The notes under the pieces are model-generated. The model searched no databases and was not told the DNA's origin. It worked only from the letters and a program-made list of their open reading frames with translations. From contig JAKANQ010000006.1 of assembly GCA_021812365.1 (NCBI GenBank), positions 1 through 36,422 of the forward strand: DNA of 36,422 nucleotides. Reading direction: 5' to 3'. Shown here piece after piece: positions 1-6,607 of this stretch (position 1 is its first letter; every line of letters starts with the position of its first letter). The position numbers and the translations under genes were made by a program. Origin of the DNA: a bacterium. GTDB taxonomy: Bacteria > Patescibacteriota > Minisyncoccia > UBA6257 > GWB1-50-10.

Positions 1-753
1 TCCGAGGCGAACGCCGCAAAGCGGCTCTCCGAAGGCGGAGACCACAGCGCGTTCACCAAGGAATTTTTGGAACGCCATTCGGCGAGCTTCCGTCTCACCG
101 CGCGCGGCCGCAAGCAGGCCCGCCAAGCGGGAATCTGGATTCGCGAGAATCTCGGCGCGTTCGACCGCTATATGACCTCGGAGTACCTCCGCGCGATGGA
201 GACCGCGGGACATCTCGGTCTGCCGAATGCCAAGTGGCTTGCCGAGTTCTACCTCACCGAACGCGATTGGGGAAGCCTCGAGCTTTGCCCCGAGAACGAA
301 CGGCAGGAGAAGTTCGGAGAAGCGCTGAGACGCCGCGAGGTGGAGCCTTTTTTCTGGCGTCCCCCTGACGGCGAATCGTTCGCGCAGCTCTGCCTTCGGG
401 TGGACCGAGTACTGCACACGCTTCACCGCGAATGCAGCGACAAGCGGGTCATCATCGTCTGCCATGGCGAAGTGATGCGGGCCTTCCAGGTGCGCATCGA
501 ACGTCTCTCGCAGACGCGTTTCAAGGAGCTCGCGTTCTCACGGGAACCCGAGAACCACATCTACAACGCGCAGATCATTCACTACACGCGAAGGCATGAA
601 GATATTCTTTCGCCTCACGCGGACTGGGTGCGCATCGTGCGCCCTACCGAGAACCCTGTCTGGGATTCGGGCTGGCGGCAAATCACCCGTCCCCGCTATT
701 CGAACGCTGATCTCCTTGAGGTCGTCTCGCACACTCCCCCGATGATTCACTGA
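1..753 (+). CDS. Histidine phosphatase (phosphoglycerate mutase-like) family protein, 5' end outside window
   Basis: Frame is open from base 1 (SEANAAKRLSEGGDHSAFTKEFLERH...). RH, LTxxGxxQA, TSEYLRAMETA and VCHGEVMRA motifs of the branch-1 histidine phosphatase fold. Confidence 0.8.
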   Translation, partial: SEANAAKRLSEGGDHSAFTKEFLERHSASFRLTARGRKQARQAGIWIRENLGAFDRYMTSEYLRAMETAGHLGLPNAKWLAEFYLTERDWGSLELCPENERQEKFGEALRRREVEPFFWRPPDGESFAQLCLRVDRVLHTLHRECSDKRVIIVCHGEVMRAFQVRIERLSQTRFKELAFSREPENHIYNAQIIHYTRRHEDILSPHADWVRIVRPTENPVWDSGWRQITRPRYSNADLLEVVSHTPPMIH

Positions 754-771
754 CGTCATCGCATACAATCG

Positions 772-803
772 ATTCCCCTCCGCAATCTGGAGGGGAATTT
801 TTG
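772..803 (+). terminator. Rho-independent terminator
   Basis: ATTCCCCTCC-gcaatct-GGAGGGGAAT followed by TTTTTG. Confidence 0.8.
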
Positions 804-825
804 TTATACTGAGGTATCAACCGCC

Positions 826-1464
826 ATGAATCTGGGAATCGCCATCATCTCCATCACCGCGCTCGGATATATAAGTAATTGGCTGAACTGGCACTTCTTG
901 AATTACAAGCTCATCCAGTGGCTCTACTATCTCGGCACCCTCGTGCACGAAACCTCGCACGCGCTCCTCTGCCTTCTTACGGGCGCGAAGATAAAGGAGT
1001 TCTCCGTCTTCTCATCCGAGCCGCATGTAACCCACTTGGAACCAAAGATACCATTAGTTGGGAAACCGCTCATCTCTCTCGCTCCCATCTTTGGAGGGCT
1101 CTCATTCCTCTACGTGATGAATCACTACCTTCTCGCAAACTATTTTACGATTCCCTCGTTCTCAGGATTTCATACCGTACTCCCCGAGATAGCGAGCTTC
1201 CTCGCACAAATAAATCTCCTGCAATGGCAAAGCTGGGTGATGCTCCTCGTCTTTATGAATCTCGGCGCGATGCTCGGACCCTCCCCTTCCGACCTCAAAA
1301 ATATCTGGCCATTCCTGCTCCTCTTTTTCCTCTTTACCATTCCTTTTGGTACAAACCTCATCTCGCTCGCAATACTCCTTATCCTCACCAACATTCTCCT
1401 TCAAATCGCACTCATATTCATCATCAAAATCCTAAAGATTATTGGAAGTGTTGTGCGCCTATGA
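826..1464 (+). CDS. M50-like membrane zinc metallopeptidase
   Basis: Multiple hydrophobic segments; HETSH (HExxH) motif near the N-terminus and a GPSPSDLKN segment resembling the second M50B site. Confidence 0.65.
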   Translation: MNLGIAIISITALGYISNWLNWHFLNYKLIQWLYYLGTLVHETSHALLCLLTGAKIKEFSVFSSEPHVTHLEPKIPLVGKPLISLAPIFGGLSFLYVMNHYLLANYFTIPSFSGFHTVLPEIASFLAQINLLQWQSWVMLLVFMNLGAMLGPSPSDLKNIWPFLLLFFLFTIPFGTNLISLAILLILTNILLQIALIFIIKILKIIGSVVRL

Positions 1465-1498
1465 AGCGTGAGTTGTATTCTTGCTGAACACATACAAA

Positions 1499-1520
1499 AA
1501 CCCCGCCGATGGGCGGGGTA
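1499..1520. terminator. Bidirectional hairpin terminator between convergent genes
   Basis: aaaaaCCCCGCCgatGGGCGGGGtaattctattttt between convergent CDSs. Confidence 0.8.
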
Positions 1521-1523
1521 ATT

Positions 1524-2087
1524 CTATTTTTGGTATGCACGCATAACCGCGGCACTGACCGTCTGATGAAGCGTCGAATAAATCTCAAATTGTGAACAAA
1601 GCACCGCTCTGAAATTCTTCTCGATGACCGAGAGTCCGGGAAAATTGCGTTCCGCACCGATCACCACACGAGCATTCTCATACTTCATCCGCATGCGCCA
1701 CTCACCAAGCTCTCCGTACGTGTCACGAGCATAAGGCCCATCTTTGGGATCACGCGGATGTTCCCTATCCTCGCATCCCAGCCAAAACATGATGGCACCG
1801 CTTTTACTCGCACGCTCGAGATAATGACGCTCCCAGAGCGTCTGGTTTTCGAATTTATCATTTTCACCCGCCAGCGCATATTTCCAAAGCTCATGCTCGG
1901 GTGGAAAACGACAGGGACAAGCAATGACGTGGTCGCCGTCATACGCATTGATGTACTGAATTGCCAACGTCTGCCAATTACCGCCACCGCGTATCGGTCC
2001 CGCAAGAAAGATGACTCTTTCATCCTGTGGCAATGTGTTAATCAGCCGATTCGGAAGGATAAGTCGTATGCTCATCGCGCACTCCAT
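1524..2087 (-). CDS. Nucleoside 2-deoxyribosyltransferase-like protein
   Basis: N-terminal VIFLAGPIRGGGNWQ..A, internal FWLGCED, then GELGEWRMRM...VVIGAE pattern of the family; alternative start MSIRL at about 2075. Confidence 0.55.
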   Translation of the reverse strand: MECAMSIRLILPNRLINTLPQDERVIFLAGPIRGGGNWQTLAIQYINAYDGDHVIACPCRFPPEHELWKYALAGENDKFENQTLWERHYLERASKSGAIMFWLGCEDREHPRDPKDGPYARDTYGELGEWRMRMKYENARVVIGAERNFPGLSVIEKNFRAVLCSQFEIYSTLHQTVSAAVMRAYQK

Positions 2088-2258
2088 GTGAGGTTCTACC
2101 TTCCTTATATCCTAGTTAACAAAATGAGTAAATGCTTGTCGAAGACCGTTTTTTTTGGTACTATCTCTTTGCTAATATATGATTGTCTAATGGACGCGAA
2201 ACGCATGGTCGTTACTCGTTCGGAAATGCAAGAACGTTAATATATTTGTGCTCATTGC

Positions 2259-2329
2259 TGCGGGATCGTCTAATGGTAGGACAGCGGACTCTGAATCCGT
2301 CAATCTTGGTTCGAATCCAGGTCCCGCAG
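2259..2329 (+). tRNA. tRNA-Gln (anticodon CTG)
   Basis: Cloverleaf: acceptor TGCGGGA/TCCCGCA, anticodon arm GCGGA-CTCTGAA-TCCGT, T arm CTTGG-TTCGAAT-CCAGG; discriminator G; no encoded CCA. Confidence 0.9.
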
Positions 2330-2398
2330 CAATGAACGGAAATAACGTTCTCGCACTTCCTCTCTCGCTCGACCAAAGGACGACCGGACTCTGAATCC

Positions 2399-2418
2399 CT
2401 GCCTACCGGCAGGCAGGC
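2399..2418. repeat. Palindromic insert 1 (CTGCCTACCGGCAGGCAGGC)
   Basis: Self-complementary (CTGCCTACCGGCAGGCAG core); splits the anticodon-stem region of the tRNA-Gln copy. Confidence 0.75.
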
Positions 2419-2440
2419 GTCAATCTTGGTTCGAATCCAG

Positions 2441-2461
2441 CTTGCCCCGAAGAAAGCGGGG
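2441..2461. repeat. Palindromic insert 2 (CTTGCCCCGAAGAAAGCGGGG)
   Basis: CCCCG-aagaaag-CGGGG hairpin; splits the T-stem just before the 3' acceptor strand. Related palindrome at 22005-22025. Confidence 0.75.
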
Positions 2462-2581
2462 GTCCCGCAGCAAGTGAGCGAAGGCGAATGGCAGCGACTG
2501 AGCAAAAGCGACGACTGAGCGCGAACGAGGAAGTACTAAGCACGGCAGTGCATGTGTATTAGCGGCAAGTATAAATAAAAT

Positions 2582-2623
2582 TAGCACTAAATACCCGTCT
2601 ACATAGACGGGTATTTAGTGCTA
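2582..2623. repeat. Perfect 20-bp inverted repeat with 2-nt spacer
   Basis: TAGCACTAAATACCCGTCTA-CA-TAGACGGGTATTTAGTGCTA. Confidence 0.95.
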
Positions 2624-2787
2624 CATGAGATAGGCTTAAACGGAAAAGGATTTGTATTAATAACAATTGGATCCCGCAAAATTTATTTTTCCCTTTACTT
2701 TTGTCAAAAATAGGAGTATAATGATAAATAAGATAATGATTTAAGTAATAGCAAAAGTAAAAATATTGTTTACTAATTAAGGGATAT

Positions 2788-2816
2788 TTGACATAGCTGC
2801 TACCTATTGATATTAT
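2788..2816 (+). promoter_or_regulatory. Sigma70-type promoter for the HTH array
   Basis: TTGACA, 17-bp spacer, TATTAT, about 40 bp upstream of the first HTH ORF. Confidence 0.7.
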
Positions 2817-2852
2817 TGAAAGGTTAGAAAAGAACAAAAAACAACATAAAAT

Positions 2853-3077
2853 ATGGATAAAAACCAATTAGATTCAACCAATAAGCTACTAAAGGTAATA
2901 GTCGCTTTACTCCTCAAACGCAAAGATCCGGAAACGCTTACTCTTCGGCAGCAGATAGAGATATTAAGCAATCTAGCCATGAAACCGGCCGAGATCGCCG
3001 AAATACTGGGTCGTAGCAACACCTACGTCAACAAAGAGCTTACTGGCATTAGAAAAGGCCGAAAATCAAAAGAATAG
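2853..3077 (+). CDS. Small single-HTH protein (array member 1, 74 aa)
   Basis: LLKVIVALLLKR helix then MKPAEIAEILGRSNTYVNKEL HTH and basic tail. Confidence 0.75.
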   Translation: MDKNQLDSTNKLLKVIVALLLKRKDPETLTLRQQIEILSNLAMKPAEIAEILGRSNTYVNKELTGIRKGRKSKE

Positions 3078-3083
3078 ACAAAT

Positions 3084-3257
3084 ATGCCAAAAACTAAATC
3101 AAAGGAAAATCCTACGGATGAGTTGCTGCGCGATTTGATGATAATTCAGTTAGGGCTGGCTGGCCTTACCCAGCATCAGATTCGTGAAATCGTCGGCGTA
3201 GACATTCATCGGGTGAATCGGATAGTCAAACACTTCAAGAAAACAAACCAAAAATAA
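3084..3257 (+). CDS. Small single-HTH protein (array member 2, 57 aa; below ORF-track cutoff)
   Basis: Translated by hand: MPKTKSKENPTDELLRDLMIIQLGLAGLTQHQIREIVGVDIHRVNRIVKHFKKTNQK*. Same helix + HTH + basic tail layout; starts 6 nt after member 1. Confidence 0.75.
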   Translation: MPKTKSKENPTDELLRDLMIIQLGLAGLTQHQIREIVGVDIHRVNRIVKHFKKTNQK

Positions 3258-3258
3258 C

Positions 3259-3441
3259 ATGACAAAAGATAACAAAATCGAAGAAGAGCTGGATGTTGCG
3301 GTGGATCTTCTTCGCCGCTTACTAGCTGTGGAGCTTTATAAGAGCGGAACCACTATGGATGTCATCGCAAAAAATCTCCACATCTCTAAATCAAAGGTCG
3401 TAGAAATGTTGGATGGAGTAAAAAAAGAAAATGGAAAATAA
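3259..3441 (+). CDS. Small single-HTH protein (array member 3, 60 aa)
   Basis: LRRLLAVELYKSGTTMDVIAKNLHISKSKVVEML; starts 1 nt after member 2 stop. Confidence 0.75.
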   Translation: MTKDNKIEEELDVAVDLLRRLLAVELYKSGTTMDVIAKNLHISKSKVVEMLDGVKKENGK

Positions 3442-3667
3442 AGTTCTTTCGGATATTTCAAAGAAGCTGAACGTTTTAATTTCGTTATCAATCCGTCAAT
3501 TGATTGGTGATAAGGAATTTGGCGGAAAGGCCGGGCGAAAACAAGGAGTTGGTGACCTCGCTAGACATCTCTTTGGTATGGGATTAGATGCTAAAGATAT
3601 TGCCGAAATCACTGGCGCTCCGCTTCAAAGTATCAGAACATTGCTGACTCCAAAAAGACAAAAATAA
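3431..3667 (+). CDS. Small single-HTH protein (array member 4, 78 aa)
   Basis: LNVLISLSIRQLI... LFGMGLDAKDIAEITGAPLQSIRTLLTPKRQK; overlaps member 3 by 11 nt. Confidence 0.75.
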   Translation: MENKVLSDISKKLNVLISLSIRQLIGDKEFGGKAGRKQGVGDLARHLFGMGLDAKDIAEITGAPLQSIRTLLTPKRQK

Positions 3668-3671
3668 TACT

Positions 3672-3836
3672 ATGGAAAAGAAAATGGTCGAACTGCTGGA
3701 GAATATCAAAAAGCTATTAATTCTAGATCTCGTCATTCGTGACGTACAAGCAAAGGACATCGCTAAGGTACTTGGGGTAAACAAGAGCACTATTACTAGG
3801 ATTGTCCCGGCTCGCAAGGTTAAAAAGTCAAAATAA
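3672..3836 (+). CDS. Small single-HTH protein (array member 5, 54 aa; below ORF-track cutoff)
   Basis: Translated by hand: MEKKMVELLENIKKLLILDLVIRDVQAKDIAKVLGVNKSTITRIVPARKVKKSK*. HTH_23-like. Confidence 0.75.
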   Translation: MEKKMVELLENIKKLLILDLVIRDVQAKDIAKVLGVNKSTITRIVPARKVKKSK

Positions 3837-3838
3837 TC

Positions 3839-4621
3839 ATGGAGTTACAGGAGTTAGTTGCTCGAGCACGCATCCTATTTAAAGGGGCGTCGAAACGCGT
3901 CCTTGTTTTTGAGTTGGTTAATGGAAAACGATCAGCAAAAGAAATCGCTCGCAAGAGTGGGCGTGGACTTTCTACTACATTGCACGATTTGCAGAAGATG
4001 AAGGACATGGAACTCCTTGCATACCGTAAAGATTCTTTGGGCCAAATAGTAAGAAAGTCAGATTCTGTTGTTTACGAAAAGCATCCAATTTTGAAACACT
4101 TATCAAGGTCTTATTTTAATGAACCCACATCATTACCACAAAAAAATAAAGCCACCAACAAACGAACCTTATCGATGCGTGCGGTAAAAACACCAACCGA
4201 GCAAGAAATTCTAGATATATGTCGTTCCGGCGAAGACCAACTATATGAATTCAAAAGTGCCAGAACTGATACTAAAGCAATCTCGAAAGAGGTCTGTGCC
4301 TTTGCTAACACACATATGGGTGGAATAATTTTCTATGGAATCGAGGACGATGGCTCAATTGGAAATGCTGACATGAAAAGGCAGATTTTTGACCAAAAAA
4401 TTCAAAACTCAATTCGTAATACAATTTCCCCATCTATTTCTGTAAAAATAATTGAGAAGGATGTTATTGGGTATAAAATCTTTCTAGTCGTTATTCCGCC
4501 ATGGAATAAAAAGGATGTTCATCAATATGAGGGACGAGTTTATTTGCGCCACGGAACAAACGTCTTTACTGCGAAACCAGAAGAGCTGAAACAATTACAT
4601 AAGGGGATTTTTATTATCTAA
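3839..4621 (+). CDS. wHTH + Schlafen AlbA_2 domain protein
   Basis: N-terminal KRSAKEIARKSGRGLSTTLHDLQKM wHTH; C-terminal ExxLYEFKSA...ISKEVCAFANTHMGGIIFYGIEDDGSI...YLRHGTNVFTAKPEEL, typical AlbA_2. Starts 2 nt after HTH member 5. Confidence 0.85.
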   Translation: MELQELVARARILFKGASKRVLVFELVNGKRSAKEIARKSGRGLSTTLHDLQKMKDMELLAYRKDSLGQIVRKSDSVVYEKHPILKHLSRSYFNEPTSLPQKNKATNKRTLSMRAVKTPTEQEILDICRSGEDQLYEFKSARTDTKAISKEVCAFANTHMGGIIFYGIEDDGSIGNADMKRQIFDQKIQNSIRNTISPSISVKIIEKDVIGYKIFLVVIPPWNKKDVHQYEGRVYLRHGTNVFTAKPEELKQLHKGIFII

Positions 4622-4680
4622 AGAATTTTATGAATATCCACAAAGCAAAGGTCGAAAACATAGAAACTAAATAAATTATT

Positions 4681-4983
4681 ATGAGAGTAAATAATATTAA
4701 TGGCACAAGTAAAAATATTTGTAGGTGCGGAAGTTGGCTTAAGCACTGGGGTAGGTATAGCGGTCAAGCGTTATATAAATTTTGTTCTGTAAAATTTTGC
4801 CAACAAAATGCGGAGGTTGGCGCACATGTTCAAATTGTAAATTCTTACAATAGCAACTGGTATATTATTCCACTTTGCAAAGCACATAATGCAGAGAAAA
4901 AACTCTTGGATATTGGTGACGGAATAAAACCCGTATCTGCAAATATCAGCGAAACATGTGGCAGGGAAACATATTTGGGATAA
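4681..4983 (+). CDS. Small Cys/His-rich HNH-like zinc-binding protein, function unknown
   Basis: CRCGSWLKHW...FCSVKFC...VGAHVQ...WYIIPLCKAHN: paired cysteines, GAHV and CKAHN suggest a treble-clef-like fold. Confidence 0.55.
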   Translation: MRVNNINGTSKNICRCGSWLKHWGRYSGQALYKFCSVKFCQQNAEVGAHVQIVNSYNSNWYIIPLCKAHNAEKKLLDIGDGIKPVSANISETCGRETYLG

Positions 4984-5009
4984 ATATTGAGGCTAAAAAA
5001 ATCTAAATA

Positions 5010-5036
5010 AAAAGATGCGTTAAAGCATCTTTTTAT
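5010..5036. terminator. Bidirectional terminator
   Basis: AAAAAGATGC-gttaaa-GCATCTTTTTATTTT between convergent genes. Confidence 0.8.
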
Positions 5037-5545
5037 TTTGAGAAAATCACGCCCAAATCGTAAACATCTACTTTCTTATCCCCGTGAAATCCATGAGAAT
5101 CAAGAGTTCCCTGCTTTTCGTGTATTTCAAAAATTAGTTTCAGATATTTACCGAGCACAAGTCGAGGAATTTTATACTTCCCTTCCTTTCCAAATTGGTC
5201 ATTATACCACTCAAACGGATCTTTTCCTCCCTTGCTTGCATTGCATTTCCTACACGCTAAGACTTGATTATCAATCGTATCTAAATCAATTTTGACACGT
5301 GGAATAATATGCTCCCATTCCAAATCACCTGTTGCATTACAATATGCACATTGTTTCTCATCCAAACATAGCATTTTATTTTCACGCAAAATTGAAGATG
5401 GATGCATCGCTCCATCTCGTAACTTGCAAAAAGAATGCATTACAAATGCATAATTTTTCCTATCATGCACCGCACTCTCCGCAATAAGCTTTGCATATTC
5501 CCAGTAGATTTGTTCTCTTATTGTTTTTACTATTGGCGGTGGCAT
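5033..5545 (-). CDS. HNH endonuclease
   Basis: CAYCNATGDLEWEHIIPRVK...LDTIDNQVLACRKCNASKGGKDPFEW: canonical HNH with CxxC pairs. Confidence 0.9.
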   Translation of the reverse strand: MPPPIVKTIREQIYWEYAKLIAESAVHDRKNYAFVMHSFCKLRDGAMHPSSILRENKMLCLDEKQCAYCNATGDLEWEHIIPRVKIDLDTIDNQVLACRKCNASKGGKDPFEWYNDQFGKEGKYKIPRLVLGKYLKLIFEIHEKQGTLDSHGFHGDKKVDVYDLGVIFSK

Positions 5546-5551
5546 ATTCCT

Positions 5552-6337
5552 TTATTTTAATGTTTTCACCGCCCTCTCCTGAATGACTGCGTGAGCGGAG
5601 CCGAAGAGAACGAAGACACTCTTCCCTGCCAACCACTGCTTCTCAATCTCAAGCGCGATATGTGCATTCCGCAGATGGCCTGACGCTCGTGATATATCGT
5701 TCAATACCGAATCGTGGTAGATGGGCACTGCCGCGCGAATCAAGGTCTCTCGCTCATTTTCCGAGAGCTCCCTTTCGAATATCTTCTTGTGCATTGCGGA
5801 ATAGAATGCGAATGAGTCCGATGCGCCGGGAATCCGCTCTGCAGTAGAACGCACGGCTTTTTCAATGACCTCGTCGTAGCTCCCCATAGTTCCACTGCGA
5901 AGCCACGCGCCCGCGCTCCGTGCAAAGATGAAGTAGGTTACAAGGTCCTTATCGAATAATGCTTTCAGTTTCAAAAACTCCTCCCCAAGAGGAAGGTCCG
6001 CCGATTGATACGGAATATCGCGAGCCTTGCACCACATCGCGAGCAATCCCACCTCGCCGAATTTTGTGATTACTTCCTCTTTCGAAAGAGTATCTAGAGA
6101 ATATCCACCGCGCCCCTCAATAAGCGCCACTCTCTCTCCCGCACTTTGTGTTACAAATCGCTTCCAATATTCTTCCAATACATTCCACTGCGGGTCGTGA
6201 GGGTCGCTGCTATGGCGCACACCAAAATAAAAGATAGCCTTGTCTCCATCATGAACCTCAAATGTATAGGGACTGGGATGCCCCTCAGCGAATCGCTTTT
6301 GATACTCCTCGTCGCTCAATAACAGTGATAGATCCAT
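5552..6337 (-). CDS. TraB/ChaN-like uncharacterised protein
   Basis: YFGVRHSSDPHDPQ..., ALIEGRGGYS, late VFVLFGSAHAVIQERA; weak motif resemblance only. Confidence 0.4.
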   Translation of the reverse strand: MDLSLLLSDEEYQKRFAEGHPSPYTFEVHDGDKAIFYFGVRHSSDPHDPQWNVLEEYWKRFVTQSAGERVALIEGRGGYSLDTLSKEEVITKFGEVGLLAMWCKARDIPYQSADLPLGEEFLKLKALFDKDLVTYFIFARSAGAWLRSGTMGSYDEVIEKAVRSTAERIPGASDSFAFYSAMHKKIFERELSENERETLIRAAVPIYHDSVLNDISRASGHLRNAHIALEIEKQWLAGKSVFVLFGSAHAVIQERAVKTLK

Positions 6338-6382
6338 AGCGTGGTATACAAAAAGTATAGATGGATACGTGTGAAATAAAAA

Positions 6383-6403
6383 GAGGAGAGCATTGCTCTC
6401 CTC
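6383..6403 (-). terminator. Rho-independent terminator of the radical SAM/precursor operon
   Basis: Minus strand GAGGAGAGC-aat-GCTCTCCTC followed by TTTTTATTT, about 10 nt after the peptide stop codon. Confidence 0.85.
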
Positions 6404-6412
6404 ACCGCACTA

Positions 6413-6607
6413 TCATTTGCCTCCGGGGGGTGGCGTGGGAGACCAGTCCTCCCAGTCGTTGTGCTGGGGCGAGTTGTTCCAGTCGGCCCAGTTGTTCCCC
6501 CACGCGACGGAAATTCCGTTCTTCGTGGTGCTGTTGATGGGCGGGAGCACAGCCGCTCGCGCGAGCGCTCCCTTCACTGCGGTACTGCCTCCACTCAACA
6601 TTCTCAT
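6413..6607 (-). CDS. Candidate RiPP precursor peptide (64 aa)
   Basis: MRMLSGGSTAVKGALARAAVLPPINSTTKNGISVAWGNNWADWNNSPQHNDWEDWSPTPPPGGK. ATGA start/stop overlap with the upstream radical SAM gene; Trp-rich tandem [N/D]WxDW motifs; terminator just downstream. Confidence 0.8.
   Translation of the reverse strand: MRMLSGGSTAVKGALARAAVLPPINSTTKNGISVAWGNNWADWNNSPQHNDWEDWSPTPPPGGK

Larger units (their letters stand above)
2376..2473 (+). pseudogene. 5'-truncated tRNA-Gln pseudo-copy interrupted by two short palindromes
   Basis: Exact matches to the intact tRNA-Gln (GGACTCTGAATCC / GTCAATCTTGGTTCGAATCCAG / GTCCCGCAGCAA) separated by ctgcctaccggcaggcaggc (2399-2418) and cttgccccgaagaaagcgggg (2441-2461); no 5' acceptor strand. 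Confidence 0.85.

Noticed and set aside
879-1487. 202-aa ORF overlapping the M50-like gene in another frame
   Set aside because: Shadow frame without recognisable domain; the 826-1464 frame has TM structure and HETSH.
2399-2461. Inserts as tRNA introns giving a functional second tRNA-Gln
   Set aside because: The copy lacks the 5' acceptor strand, so removing the inserts would not give a complete tRNA.
2212-2505. 97-aa minus ORF across the tRNA-Gln region
   Set aside because: Product contains duplicated GTWIRTKID/SWIRTKID, which is simply the antisense translation of the two tRNA copies.
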